NCBI GenBank assembly: GCA_004296885.1
Contig: SCVN01000007.1
Span: 124,001 to 188,000, forward strand
DNA: 64,000 nt
From: Nitrospirota bacterium
GTDB lineage: Bacteria; Nitrospirota; Nitrospiria; Nitrospirales; Nitrospiraceae
Direction of reading: 5' to 3'
Within the stretch, counting starts at the first letter, position 1. The number at the start of each line of letters is the position of its first letter. The notes beneath the pieces are model-generated. The model ran no database searches. It was given only the letters and a program-made list of their open reading frames with translations, and was not told the DNA's origin. This document shows positions 32,406 through 41,352 of the stretch, in pieces. The translations under genes were made by a program, and so were the position numbers.

Positions 32406-33344
32406 TCAGCGCTGCTGGAGGCCGTAGTTGATCAGACTGGCCGCCGTGTTCCAGCGGCGGTTGGCATGCAGCAGCACCAGCAGCAGTTCTTTCCCGTCCT
32501 GGGACACCTTGGCGATCAGGCATCGGCCCGCGCGTGAGGTAAATCCCGTCTTGACCCCCTCCACGCCGGGGAACTTGCCGAGCAGACGATTCGTGTTCTT
32601 CAGCAAATAGGTGCGGTTCGCATTGACCGGGCTGATCAGTTGGATCTCCTCGCGTACCAGGGACCGGAACACCGGATCTTGCAGCGCCACTTCGCTGAGC
32701 TTCGCCAGATCGGCCGCCGTCGCGTAATGCTCCGGCGCATCGAACCCGCAGGCGTTGCTGAAATGGGTGTCCGTCAGCCCCAGGGCGGCGGCCTTCGCGT
32801 TCATCAACGCCACGAACCGCTCCTCCGATCCCCCAACATGCTCGGCCGCGGCCAGGCAGGCATCGTTCGCCGAGGTGATCAGCATCGCCTTGAGCAGATC
32901 TCCGAGGTGATAGACATGCCCGGGCCTGAGCCGCAAGTGGGTCTTGGGCGCGGCCGCGGCGGTCCGACTGACCGTGACCAAGTCCTCCTGCCGCCCCGAC
33001 TCCAGAATCACCAGCGCCGACATGATCTTGGTCAGGCTGGCCGGCGAAAGCCTCCGGTCGGAACCATATTCGTAGAGGGTGCGCCCCGTGTGCAAGTCCT
33101 TGAGCAGGATGCCGTGCGCCGAGTGCTGGTTGTTCAGCGTCTGGGCATGCCGGGAGCGGTTGCGCAAGGCGACGGGGAAGTCATCCTCGGGCTCCATGAG
33201 CGCGCGATTGACGATCGGTTGGGCTGCGGTCGGTGCGGGAAGGGCAAGAGGGCCTGCCGCCATCAAGGCGGCGAGCGCCGGAAGGAACCAGCGATGGTTC
33301 CTGCGGACGCTAGAGCGTGAAGGTTTCTCGGGTTTTGTTTCCAC
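32406..33344 (-). CDS. D-alanyl-D-alanine carboxypeptidase (S11, low-molecular-weight PBP)
   Basis: Trims the terminal D-Ala of peptidoglycan stem peptides in the periplasm; 312 residues from GTG 33344. Signal peptide followed by active-site motifs SLTK (SxxK), SAND (SxN) and VKTGFT (KTG). There is no obvious C-terminal amphipathic anchor as in DacA. The 5' end overlaps the upstream zinc-ribbon gene by 35 bases. A longer frame to 33428 would overlap that gene more deeply and lacks a signal-peptide-like start. Confidence 0.88.
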   Translation of the reverse strand: METKPEKPSRSSVRRNHRWFLPALAALMAAGPLALPAPTAAQPIVNRALMEPEDDFPVALRNRSRHAQTLNNQHSAHGILLKDLHTGRTLYEYGSDRRLSPASLTKIMSALVILESGRQEDLVTVSRTAAAAPKTHLRLRPGHVYHLGDLLKAMLITSANDACLAAAEHVGGSEERFVALMNAKAAALGLTDTHFSNACGFDAPEHYATAADLAKLSEVALQDPVFRSLVREEIQLISPVNANRTYLLKNTNRLLGKFPGVEGVKTGFTSRAGRCLIAKVSQDGKELLLVLLHANRRWNTAASLINYGLQQR

Positions 33345-33498
33345 GTACCCCGCTGTCAATGACCTTGTGAAAAAACCTGAGGAGATCGGCCAGATCCAGC
33401 CAAAACCCGCAGTTGAGACAACGGGCATAGAGACGTCGGTTGAGCAGCGTGTAGTGCCGCTCCACCATCATAAATCCTTTGCACTTGAGACAATTCAT
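33310..33498 (-). CDS. Small zinc-ribbon protein
   Basis: 62 residues. Two CxxC pairs (Cys3/Cys6 in MNCLKCKGF and Cys27/Cys30 in RCLNCGFW) form a probable four-cysteine zinc ribbon; the remainder is short and basic. Similar tiny proteins often regulate or chaperone, but no function can be assigned. It overlaps the carboxypeptidase gene in another frame, so the two are probably co-expressed. Confidence 0.65.
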   Translation of the reverse strand: MNCLKCKGFMMVERHYTLLNRRLYARCLNCGFWLDLADLLRFFHKVIDSGVRGNKTRETFTL

Positions 33499-34050
33499 GA
33501 GCCTGCTCGGCTGATCGCATCATGCCCCGCGTCCAGAACCAACTGGCGACCGCATGCATCGAGCTTCTACCTCGTCCCGTAGCTCCTGTCAAGCAGATTG
33601 TGCGCTCGCAGACCGGTGGAAAGGCCTTCCGGCTTGGGTCTTGGTCGCTCATCCCCCTCGACGTACTGCTCCCGTAGACCAGGTGGAACCGCGTCTGACT
33701 GTCCGGCATAGGGCGGACAAGGGAGAACGGTGGCGGTTTGAACATCCTGGATGGCCCTCAGAGGTCATATCGGTTGTTTTCCTCCGGAACTTGAGAGGGC
33801 CCGCTCAAGATTTTTCCGATAACCAGCCGGAAGTCGCTCAGCCCGCATGATTCATGAGGGTTCGTGACGAAACCGCTGCGGCGGCATGCGAGACGGGCGC
33901 GTAGAGCCGCGAAGACCCAAGGCGTCGCTGAACAGGATGTCGCGGGACCGAGCGGCGAGCCTGCCCCGCTTGAGTGCGGAACCCCTGCACGCAAGCCTGT
34001 CGCAGCGGCGTCTCGGCGGCTGCAGTCGCAGCCGCCATGAAGAATGCGGG
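33499..34050. other. Gene-free stretch
   Basis: About 550 bases with no supported gene. Short open frames on both strands have Arg/Pro/Ser-rich translations typical of GC-rich DNA. The only clear structure is the perfect hairpin at 34015-34036, listed separately. I saw no promoter with good boxes. Confidence 0.5.
34015..34036 (-). terminator. Perfect GC hairpin after the FG-GAP lipoprotein gene
   Basis: GGCGGCTGC (34015-34023), four-base loop, GCAGCCGCC (34028-34036), 15 bases beyond the stop codon at 34051. No U tract follows, so intrinsic termination is uncertain; it could protect the mRNA 3' end. Confidence 0.45.
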
Positions 34051-35211
34051 CTAGGACTTGGCCGGAGCGGCCGGCGACGCCGACGCCTTCAAGCCCCGGT
34101 GGAGAAAGATCGAAACGCTGCCGGTCCCGTTATTGGCGATGGCCAGCCCCGGCTCTTCGGCGGCGTGCTTGGTGGTGAGGGTGAGCGAGGCGATGGCGAA
34201 GGGGCCGCCCTTCGTCTTGTAGTTTTGCGGCGGGTATTGGAAGGTGCCGTCGCCGCGGCCGTATAAGATGGACAGGTCGTTCGATTGGACGTTGGCGACG
34301 GCCACGTCGGACAAGTGGTCTCCGTTAAAATCACGGGCCAGCCCGAATACGGGCCCCGCATCCGCACCGGCTTCCTTGCCGGCCTGGAACGTGCCGTCCC
34401 CGTTGCCCAGAAAGATCGTGAACGTATCCATTTCCCCGTTCATCACGAGCAAGTCGGTCAGCTGGTCATTGTTGAAATCCGCGAAGCCCACCACCAACGG
34501 CCGCTTCCCGGTCCGATAATCCGTGGGCTTCTGAAACGTGCCGTCGCCCTTCCCCAACCAAATGGACACCGCGCTGCTCATCGGCCCTCCGTTGGTCACA
34601 GCCAGGTCCGGCTTGCCGTCCCGGTTCAAGTCCGCCACGGCGATGGACGTCGGCGTATCTCCGTACTCATAGAGCACCCCTTCGGCAAACGTGCCGTCCC
34701 CGTTGCCGAGGAACACTTTCACCTTGTCGTTGCGAAGGGCGACAACGAGGTCCGGCTTCTGATCGCCGTTGAAATCACCGCTGGCGATGGACACCGGCGT
34801 CTTGTTCACGGTATAGCGCTGGCCCTGCCCGAAATGCCCGTTCGCCAAGCCCAGGAAAATGGCCACATGGTCGCTGCCGGCGCAGGCCACCGCCAGATCC
34901 ATCCAGCCGTCGCCGTTATAATCGTTCAACGCCAGGGCCCGGGGCTCCTTGGCGGCCTCGATCTGGACCTGATCCCTGAACGTCCCGTCTCCGTTGCCGA
35001 ACAACAGCGACAAGGTGTTATTCGCGATGTTGGTGGTAATGAGATCGGTGAGCCCATCCTGATTGAAATCGGCGGTAGCCACCGAGGTCGGGTTCTTCCC
35101 GACCGGGTAGGTCGCAAAAAGATAGAAGAGGTCCGGCGGGACATAGGAGTCCTTTTGGACGCAGCCGGCGAAGGCCAGCAGGCCCAGGACGAACGTGACA
35201 CGAAGCAGCAT
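34051..35211 (-). CDS. FG-GAP/VCBS repeat lipoprotein
   Basis: 386 residues from ATG 35211. Lipoprotein signal MLLRVTFVLGLLAFAGC, then about six to seven FG-GAP repeats, each with a DFNxDG(x)xD calcium-like loop and GNGDGTF: for example ADFNQDGLTDL, NDYNGDGWMDL, GDFNGDQKPDL, ADLNRDGKPDL, ADFNNDQLTDL, RDFNGDHLSDV. Such repeats build an integrin-type beta propeller that usually binds Ca2+ and partner proteins or polysaccharide at the cell surface. The last blade is degenerate. Monocistronic. Confidence 0.88.
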   Translation of the reverse strand: MLLRVTFVLGLLAFAGCVQKDSYVPPDLFYLFATYPVGKNPTSVATADFNQDGLTDLITTNIANNTLSLLFGNGDGTFRDQVQIEAAKEPRALALNDYNGDGWMDLAVACAGSDHVAIFLGLANGHFGQGQRYTVNKTPVSIASGDFNGDQKPDLVVALRNDKVKVFLGNGDGTFAEGVLYEYGDTPTSIAVADLNRDGKPDLAVTNGGPMSSAVSIWLGKGDGTFQKPTDYRTGKRPLVVGFADFNNDQLTDLLVMNGEMDTFTIFLGNGDGTFQAGKEAGADAGPVFGLARDFNGDHLSDVAVANVQSNDLSILYGRGDGTFQYPPQNYKTKGGPFAIASLTLTTKHAAEEPGLAIANNGTGSVSIFLHRGLKASASPAAPAKS

Positions 35212-35547
35212 CGTGGCGGCATTGCCCTGCCGGACTGCCTGGACTTGCCTCACGGGAACAGGCCTTTCTGCGCTGCCGATGCGATCAATAGGAAGGGTGG
35301 CGTTGCCTTGGGCACCCGCAACGCTGCAGAAGATCGCCACCGCTCCCTTGCGTACGGATTGAGTATACAAAGCCCCTCTACGCTTCGCAATGACCATTCA
35401 CTATGGAGAGGGCGCAACCCGCCCGGCGCCGCCCAACGGATGCGCCAGCGTCAGCCGACACATGTCGTCCGAAGATTGATGCGATTCCCTCTGGAAGATG
35501 GGCGCAGACCTGAGGTAGAATGCGCCTCTGATTCAGAGGAGGAGCCC
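35212..35547. other. Divergent intergenic region between lipoprotein and 35548 gene
   Basis: Holds the upstream regions of two divergent genes. A TAGAAT -10-like box at 35516-35521 precedes the plus-strand gene. CTCTG-ATT-CAGAG forms a small perfect inverted repeat just before its ribosome site. No further gene is supported. Confidence 0.4.
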
Positions 35548-35868
35548 ATGGCAGAGAAAGTGAAGATCGAGCTGACGATGTACGGGATCGCGGAAGTCCT
35601 CAAGTGGTGCATCGACAAGAACCACGGCCGGGTTCCCGTCGCGGATACGGAAAGCTTCAAGAAGATGCAGGCCTTGCTCGCGGAGAAGCCGCAATCCAAC
35701 GACTACTTCGCGCTGGACCAGTTCTGGAAGAAGTCGGTGGTGCTGGAGTTGACGGAAGACGAAGTGGCCACGATCGACCGCTGCCTCTACGACATTCCCA
35801 ATTTCGACAACGTGCAACTCCCCCAGATCAGGCACAAGTTCTGGCCGAAGCAGAAAGCCGCCCACTGA
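35548..35868 (+). CDS. Hypothetical protein
   Basis: 106 residues from ATG 35548, with GAGGAGGAG directly upstream. Soluble, charged, mostly helical; features include LTMYGIAEVLKWCIDKN and LTEDEVATIDRCLYDIPNFD. No metal motif, signal peptide or known domain recognised. Single gene, transcribed away from the FG-GAP lipoprotein. Confidence 0.7.
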   Translation: MAEKVKIELTMYGIAEVLKWCIDKNHGRVPVADTESFKKMQALLAEKPQSNDYFALDQFWKKSVVLELTEDEVATIDRCLYDIPNFDNVQLPQIRHKFWPKQKAAH

Positions 35869-35961
35869 TGATTCCCTCGGATATAGGAGCCGATCCCCGG
35901 CTGAACGCTGGAACAGCCGGGGATCGGTTTGCCTGAAGAGGCGCTCGCCTCGCTCGTCAAG

Positions 35962-36489
35962 TCAATTGGATGGGGAAGTCGGCGGGGCCGCCACGGTCGC
36001 AACCTGAGCGAGACGGTCGGAACAAAACTTCGTGACCGGGTCCGTTTCGGCATCCGGATCGGTCCCGTCCCAGAACACCGTGTGGATATTCCAGCGGATG
36101 ACGGGATAGAAAATCACCCCCGGGTTCGTAATCAGCACCGCCCCGACTTCCGTCAGGATATCCTCTTCGTCCATCCTGGTGCGTACCCGCTTGTAGACCT
36201 TGTCATACCAGTCCAGCATCGGACGATGGGACGTCTTGGCTTCCACGAACCGTCGATAGGCTTCTCCCGCATCCGGCATGCCGTCCTGACGGCGATCGCC
36301 GACTGCCCCGTTCAACGTCGCATCGCGACGGAGCATCGAGGCGCGCCAGGACGCTTCGAGGTATTCCAACTCTTCTTGGGCTTTGAGATAGTCAGGCGTG
36401 AGGCTGGCCAGGCAGCGCCCTTCATGCTTGAGCGCCGTGGCGCAGCCGGCCAAGAGGAACCCCGCCAACAGCAGGCCCGCAAGCTTCAT
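35962..36489 (-). CDS. Hypothetical lipoprotein
   Basis: 175 residues. Type II signal MKLAGLLLAGFLLAGC with lipobox LAGC; the mature part is helical and charged (YLKAQEELEYLEASWRASM, AGEAYRRFVEAKTS), then a shorter hydrophobic segment around VGAVLITNPGVIFYPVIRW. Two more cysteines (GRCLA, KFCSD). No family recognised. It lies 37 bases downstream of the PCP_red gene on the same strand. Confidence 0.7.
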   Translation of the reverse strand: MKLAGLLLAGFLLAGCATALKHEGRCLASLTPDYLKAQEELEYLEASWRASMLRRDATLNGAVGDRRQDGMPDAGEAYRRFVEAKTSHRPMLDWYDKVYKRVRTRMDEEDILTEVGAVLITNPGVIFYPVIRWNIHTVFWDGTDPDAETDPVTKFCSDRLAQVATVAAPPTSPSN

Positions 36490-36526
36490 ACAACTAACTC
36501 TCCGGCCCTCGATGGCAAGGCAGGCC

Positions 36527-37531
36527 CTACAGAGAGCCTTCGCCTTTGAGGTAACTCCGGAACCGATCCATCAACTCGGCGCCGAGCGTGCCGCCTTCGG
36601 GCTTTTTCGTTTCCGGGTCCTTGAAGTGCTCCCGGATCTCGGCGAGACGCTTTTCAGCTTGCTCATTGCCCTGCAGACGCTTCGTTTTTTGCAGCGCCGT
36701 CTCAAAGGCGTCGAAGGTCAACTCTTTGTAACCGAAGCTTCGGATACGTTTGACGGCCTTCATCATGGCCTCGTTTCGGAACTTCGTGAGATGATCCGAA
36801 TCAATCTCCTTCAGCCCCAGCTTACGGGCCCGGCGCTCGGCGGCTTTTCGGATTCCGCTGCGCACGAAGTCCGGCGAGGTCTGCAGCCGCTTCCAGGATT
36901 CATCCGTCCACGCAACCCGTTCCAAGGGCGCGTCCCACAGCTGCGTCAGCGCCGCTTCGTCGATCCGCGCCAGCCCCTTGTCGCGGGCCATATCCTCCGT
37001 GTCCCGCTTGAGCATATCGGTGACGAAGTCCATGGCGATCGGCGGCGCCTCCTTGATCTTTTCCTGCAGCCGTCCCAGGGCCCCTTCGCTCCACTCCATC
37101 GGGGGACGCGCCGCCTCCTGTACATCGCCCAGCGCTTCGACACGCTCGAAGAGCTCGACGTTGACTTCCAGGTGGCCGCCTTCGACGGCCAACTCCTCGG
37201 CGATCTGTTTGATCATCGACTGCATGAATTCCGGCACCGCGGCCAATCGCTCCCGGGCCGCGGCGGTCCAGGGCAATTTCCCCTGAGCCATCTGGTCGGC
37301 GGCTGCCGCCATGCCCGCCTCCCCGCCCATGCGCCCCATCATCTGGCCCTTGAACTGGTCCAGGATCGCGCCGGTGATTTCGGGATAGCCGAGCTCGCGG
37401 GCTTTTTTCTCGGCCAGCTTCTTCACCATCCCGCGGAGAAACGTCGGGGCCCGCTCCATGCGCTGCAGCGCGTCCTCGGTCCAGAGGATGTCGGGCGCGG
37501 CGGCCTGATGTTGCGAATCGAGAGTTCCCAT
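36527..37531 (-). CDS. Protein of four tandem PCP_red modules
   Basis: 334 residues. Four copies of an approximately 45-residue helical module, W-(T/S)-x2-A-x2-R(L/M)-x3-P-x-F-(V/L)-x6-K-x-A-E-x2-A, at about residues 15-60 (ILWTEDALQRMERAPTFLRG), 86-128, 144-198 and 206-250 (VAWTDESWKRLQTSPDFVRS). The third is the most divergent. The module is the one at the C-terminus of light-independent protochlorophyllide reductase subunit B (PCP_red family), here without any chlorophyll enzyme. Follows the ihf gene by 20 bases at the end of the large aromatic/rpsA block. Biochemical role unknown. Confidence 0.8.
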   Translation of the reverse strand: MGTLDSQHQAAAPDILWTEDALQRMERAPTFLRGMVKKLAEKKARELGYPEITGAILDQFKGQMMGRMGGEAGMAAAADQMAQGKLPWTAAARERLAAVPEFMQSMIKQIAEELAVEGGHLEVNVELFERVEALGDVQEAARPPMEWSEGALGRLQEKIKEAPPIAMDFVTDMLKRDTEDMARDKGLARIDEAALTQLWDAPLERVAWTDESWKRLQTSPDFVRSGIRKAAERRARKLGLKEIDSDHLTKFRNEAMMKAVKRIRSFGYKELTFDAFETALQKTKRLQGNEQAEKRLAEIREHFKDPETKKPEGGTLGAELMDRFRSYLKGEGSL

Positions 37532-37551
37532 ACTGAGCCTTTCGGGCTGAT

Positions 37552-37830
37552 TTACCGGTTTAACAGCTCTTTCAGTTCCTTGCCGGCCTTGAAGAACGGC
37601 ACCCGCTTGGCCGGGACCGCCACGGTCGCGCCGGTCTTCGGATTGCGGCCTTCCTTCATCCGGCGGGCGCGCAGACGAAAGCTGCCGAACCCCCGAATCT
37701 CGGTCTTGTCACCTTTTTGCAGCGAGTTGCGGATGCTGTTGAAGATGGTGTTCACGACGATCTCAGCCTGTCGCTTGGTCAATGTCGTGACTTGTTCCGA
37801 GACTCGTTCGATGATCTGTGCCTTCGTCAT
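37552..37830 (-). CDS. HU/IHF-type DNA-binding protein
   Basis: Nucleoid protein that bends DNA; 92 residues, typical length. MTKAQIIERVSEQVTTLTKR at the N-terminus, the beta-arm signature GFGSFRLRARRMKEGRNPKT and the C-terminal VPFFKAGKELKELL are conserved. Position downstream of rpsA-sppA parallels ihfB downstream of rpsA in proteobacteria, so an IHF-beta-like identity is favoured, but alpha/beta/HU cannot be separated with certainty. Confidence 0.92.
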   Translation of the reverse strand: MTKAQIIERVSEQVTTLTKRQAEIVVNTIFNSIRNSLQKGDKTEIRGFGSFRLRARRMKEGRNPKTGATVAVPAKRVPFFKAGKELKELLNR

Positions 37831-37878
37831 GTCCTGGCCTCCTGGAGAGAAGAGTTGCGCATGCCGTCACCGCATGAA

Positions 37879-38775
37879 TCAGAACGCCATCAGGTACTTG
37901 AGGCTGACGCCGGTCTGAAAGTCCAGCCGGGGAAGCGGGCCGAACACATGGCTTTCGAGCAGCTCCCTGACCGAGAACCGCCGCCGGGGCTCCACCACTT
38001 TGGGCTCCCCCTCGATGCCGCCCATCTCGGCGGCGAGCTTAATGGCATCGTCCAGGTCACCCAGCTCATCCACCAGCTTGGCGGCCTTGGCCTGTCGGCC
38101 GGTAAAAACGCGTCCATCGGCCAGCGTGCGGACCTCGCGCACATCCAGCGAGCGCCCTTCGGCCACGGCCTCGATGAACTGGTTGTGCACATCGTCCATC
38201 ACGGCCTGGAGAATAAGACGGTCATCTTCTTTCATCTTTCGGAACGGCGACCCGATGTCCTTGTGCTCACCACTCTTGACCACCACGCTCTCCACACCGA
38301 TTTTCTTGAGGAGGCCCTCGAAGTTCGCCAACTCCATGATCACCCCTATGCTGCCCGTCAAGGTGCCGGGATTGGCCATGATCCGGTCGGTGGCGGCGGC
38401 GATGTAGTAACCTCCCGAAGCCGCCACCGTCCCCATCGAGGCGACGACGGCCTTGTTGTTCTTGCTCCGGATGCGCTTCACCGCATCATAGATTTCCTGA
38501 GACGGCACCACTCCGCCGCCGGGACTGTCGATCCGCAGGACGATGGCCTTCACCGAGGGACTCTCCGCGTACTTCTTCAGGTCCCCCACGGTCTGCTGGG
38601 CATCCAGAATCACCCCCTCGACGCGGATCAAGGCGACCCGATCCTCGCCGGACACGTCGAGATCCGGCCCCAGGATATTGGCCAGCGTCAGGAGCAGGAA
38701 TCCCCCCAGCACAAGCCAGAAGAGGATCCGCAAGGGCTTCCAGCGACGCGGTTTCTGAGTGCTGTCGTCCGTCAT
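37879..38775 (-). CDS. sppA: Signal peptide peptidase SppA
   Basis: Membrane-anchored serine protease that degrades cleaved signal peptides; 298 residues from ATG 38775. One N-terminal membrane helix (ILFWLVLGGFLLLTLANIL), then an SppA domain with VLRIDSPGGGVVPSQEIYDA, catalytic serine in GTVAASGGYYIA, and lysine in SGEHKDIGSPFRKM. The short (half-length) form typical of many bacteria. Downstream of rpsA in the same block. A second ATG 15 bases upstream is possible. Confidence 0.93.
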   Translation of the reverse strand: MTDDSTQKPRRWKPLRILFWLVLGGFLLLTLANILGPDLDVSGEDRVALIRVEGVILDAQQTVGDLKKYAESPSVKAIVLRIDSPGGGVVPSQEIYDAVKRIRSKNNKAVVASMGTVAASGGYYIAAATDRIMANPGTLTGSIGVIMELANFEGLLKKIGVESVVVKSGEHKDIGSPFRKMKEDDRLILQAVMDDVHNQFIEAVAEGRSLDVREVRTLADGRVFTGRQAKAAKLVDELGDLDDAIKLAAEMGGIEGEPKVVEPRRRFSVRELLESHVFGPLPRLDFQTGVSLKYLMAF

Positions 38776-38853
38776 GAGCGTAAGAACCATCCGCTTGCAC
38801 CCGTCGGCGGCCGGCGCTGTGCCGGCCGCCGACGGCGTCGTTGCTGTCGTCCG

Positions 38854-40572
38854 TTACCCGTTGCCCGATTCGTCGTCGTTGCGCTTCTTGGTCTTTTTGG
38901 CCGCCCGCCCGAGCGTCTGATCCAGCACGCCCTGGGTAGCATGGTACTCGTCCACCTGCTTCCGCTCCGAGTCCATCACGTGTTCCCGCAGGCTCAACGC
39001 GATCTTCCGCTCATCCCGGTCCACCTTGATGATCTTGGCCGCCACGTCGTCCCCGACCTTGAACTTCTCCTCCATGCGTACCGAGGGCTCCAGCCCCGTC
39101 TCGCTGATATGGATCAGCCCTTCCAGGCCGCCTTCCAGTTCGACGAACACACCGAAGTCCGTGATCTTGGTGACCTTGCCGTTCACGCTGGTCCCCATCC
39201 GATACTTCGACGGAATCTCGTCTTCCCAGGGATCGCGGCTCAGCTGCTTGTATCCCAACGACAGCCGTTCTTTTTCCTTGTCGATCCGCAGCACGACCGC
39301 GGACACCGGCTGGCCCTTCTTGAACAGCTCGGACGGGTGCTTGATGTGCTTGGTCCAGGACATGTCGGAAATGTGGATCAAGCCGTCGATCCCCTCATCC
39401 AGACCGACGAAGGCGCCGAAATCTGTCAGACTCTTCACCTTCCCCTCGATGCGGGTGCCGCTCGGGTACTTGGCCTCGACCATGTCCCAGGGGTTCGGCG
39501 CGGTCTGCTTCATCCCCAGCGAGATCTTCCGGCTGTTGGGATCTACGTTCAGGACCGCCGCTTCGACCTGATCCCCGACCGAGACCAGGCGGGACGGATG
39601 CCGGACTTCATGCGTCCAGGACATTTCGGACACGTGCACCAATCCTTCGACGCCCGGCTCCAGCTCGATGAACGCGCCATAGTCGGTTAGGCTCACGACC
39701 CGCCCCTTTACCCTGGTCCCAACCGGGTACTTGTTGCCCACGTTCGTCCAGGGATCCGCGCCCTTTTGCTTCAGGCCGAGCGAGATCCGGCCCGTCTCAC
39801 GGTCGTACTTCAATACCATGACTTCCACTTTGTCGCCGATCACGAACAGCTCGGAGGGATGGCCGACCCGCCCCCAGGACATGTCCGTGATGTGCAGCAA
39901 GCCGTCGATCCCACCCAGGTCGATGAAGGCGCCGTACTCGGTGATGTTCTTGACCATGCCCTGGATCAACTGGCCTTCCTTCAGCGTCGAGAGGGTCGTC
40001 TGCCGTTTCTTATCCCTGGTCTCCTCCAGCAGGACGCGGCGCGACACCACCACGTTCCCCCGGCGATGGTTGATCTTGATGATCTTCAGTGGGAAGGTCT
40101 TGCCGACCAAGCCGTCCAGGTCGCGCACGGGATGCAGATCGATTTGCGAGCCGGGCAGGAAGGCTTTGACGCCGATGTCCACCATCATCCCGCCCTTGAT
40201 GCGGGAGATGATCCGGCCCTCGACGACTTTCTCGTCCTTGTGGGCCTTTTCCAGTTCCTCCCAGACCTTCATCTTGTCGGCTTTTTCCTTCGACAAGATC
40301 AGGTTGCCGTCGGCGTCCTCGCGCTCTTCGATATAGACCTGCAACCGGTCGCCCGGCTTCAGCCCCTGCAGGTCTTCCGGCACAAACTGATCGGTCGGGA
40401 TGATCCCTTCCGACTTGTACCCGATGTCCACGACCACTTTGTCTTTGCTGACCGCCACCACGCGGCCCTCGATGATCGTGCCCTCTTCGAAGTTCCGGAA
40501 GGTCTCTTCGTACAGAGCCTCCAAGGCCACCCGGTCCATCACCTCGCCCGCCTGCTTCGTTGCCATGTCCAT
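38854..40572 (-). CDS. rpsA: 30S ribosomal protein S1
   Basis: mRNA-binding ribosomal protein; 572 residues with six S1 (OB-fold) domains, comparable to E. coli. The first two diverge, the last four carry the regular core (YGAFIELEPGVEGLVHVSEM, FGAFVGLDEGIDGLIHISDM and similar). A lysine-rich C-terminal tail ends KKTKKRNDDESGNG. Lies between plsC and sppA; the cmk-(plsC)-rpsA order is a widespread bacterial arrangement. AGGA lies eight bases before ATG 40572. Confidence 0.97.
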   Translation of the reverse strand: MDMATKQAGEVMDRVALEALYEETFRNFEEGTIIEGRVVAVSKDKVVVDIGYKSEGIIPTDQFVPEDLQGLKPGDRLQVYIEEREDADGNLILSKEKADKMKVWEELEKAHKDEKVVEGRIISRIKGGMMVDIGVKAFLPGSQIDLHPVRDLDGLVGKTFPLKIIKINHRRGNVVVSRRVLLEETRDKKRQTTLSTLKEGQLIQGMVKNITEYGAFIDLGGIDGLLHITDMSWGRVGHPSELFVIGDKVEVMVLKYDRETGRISLGLKQKGADPWTNVGNKYPVGTRVKGRVVSLTDYGAFIELEPGVEGLVHVSEMSWTHEVRHPSRLVSVGDQVEAAVLNVDPNSRKISLGMKQTAPNPWDMVEAKYPSGTRIEGKVKSLTDFGAFVGLDEGIDGLIHISDMSWTKHIKHPSELFKKGQPVSAVVLRIDKEKERLSLGYKQLSRDPWEDEIPSKYRMGTSVNGKVTKITDFGVFVELEGGLEGLIHISETGLEPSVRMEEKFKVGDDVAAKIIKVDRDERKIALSLREHVMDSERKQVDEYHATQGVLDQTLGRAAKKTKKRNDDESGNG

Positions 40573-40680
40573 GCGTATGATCCTAACTTTCTGAACTTCC
40601 GACTCCCGTCGGATGCTGATGGTAAACGCGATGGCGGTGCAGCCCTCTCTGGGCCGCCATGCCCGCCGAAACGTCGAGCC

Positions 40681-41352
40681 TCACTCAGCGCTGAGAGACC
40701 CGGCGGCCGAACCAATGGGCCGATCCACCGGCGGGGGTACCTGCCCCAATTCGGCGATCCGCTCCATGACAGTCCGGCTCACGTGTCGATAAAACTCCTT
40801 CCCGGTCATTCGCTCCAGATCCTTCCCGAAATCCAGCGGCGCCCCGAACCGTACATCGATCGGCCGGAACCGCACCCAGGTCCTGCCCATCGGCAGCGCG
40901 TCGAAGGCGCCTTTGATATACGCCGGCACCACGGGACACCGGGTCTCTTCCACGATCACGCCGATCCCCGGCTTGCCCGGACGCAAGGCCCCATCCGGCG
41001 TGCGCGTGCCTTCCGGATAGATCACGACGACCTGCCCCTGCTTAATCAGGCTGATCGCCTTCCCGAACCCTTCCCGATCCAGGCGGCCCAGCCGGATGGG
41101 GATCCATCCCAACCAGCGGCAGACCGCTTTGACCCAGTCAGGGCCGAACAAGTCCTGACGGCCCAAGTACCAGGCCCGCCGCCGGAGGCCGCAGCCTACG
41201 AGCGGAATGTCCAGGTAGCTGGCATGGTTCGCCGCGATCAGCAGCCCCCCCTGTTTGGGCACCAGTTCCAGCCCTCGGACCCGAAACCGGAAACAGAGCC
41301 GGGCGATCGCTTGGCAGGCCACCCACAGATACGCATACGCGATTCCGCTCAC
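40681..41352 (-). CDS. plsC: 1-acyl-sn-glycerol-3-phosphate acyltransferase
   Basis: Acylates lysophosphatidic acid at sn-2 in phospholipid synthesis; 223 residues with an N-terminal membrane segment. Catalytic NHASYLD (HX4D motif), then the substrate motif YPEGTRTPDG and a conserved VVPAYIKGA. Overlaps cmk by four bases (ATGA), so it is translationally coupled. Confidence 0.94.
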   Translation of the reverse strand: MSGIAYAYLWVACQAIARLCFRFRVRGLELVPKQGGLLIAANHASYLDIPLVGCGLRRRAWYLGRQDLFGPDWVKAVCRWLGWIPIRLGRLDREGFGKAISLIKQGQVVVIYPEGTRTPDGALRPGKPGIGVIVEETRCPVVPAYIKGAFDALPMGRTWVRFRPIDVRFGAPLDFGKDLERMTGKEFYRHVSRTVMERIAELGQVPPPVDRPIGSAAGSLSAE

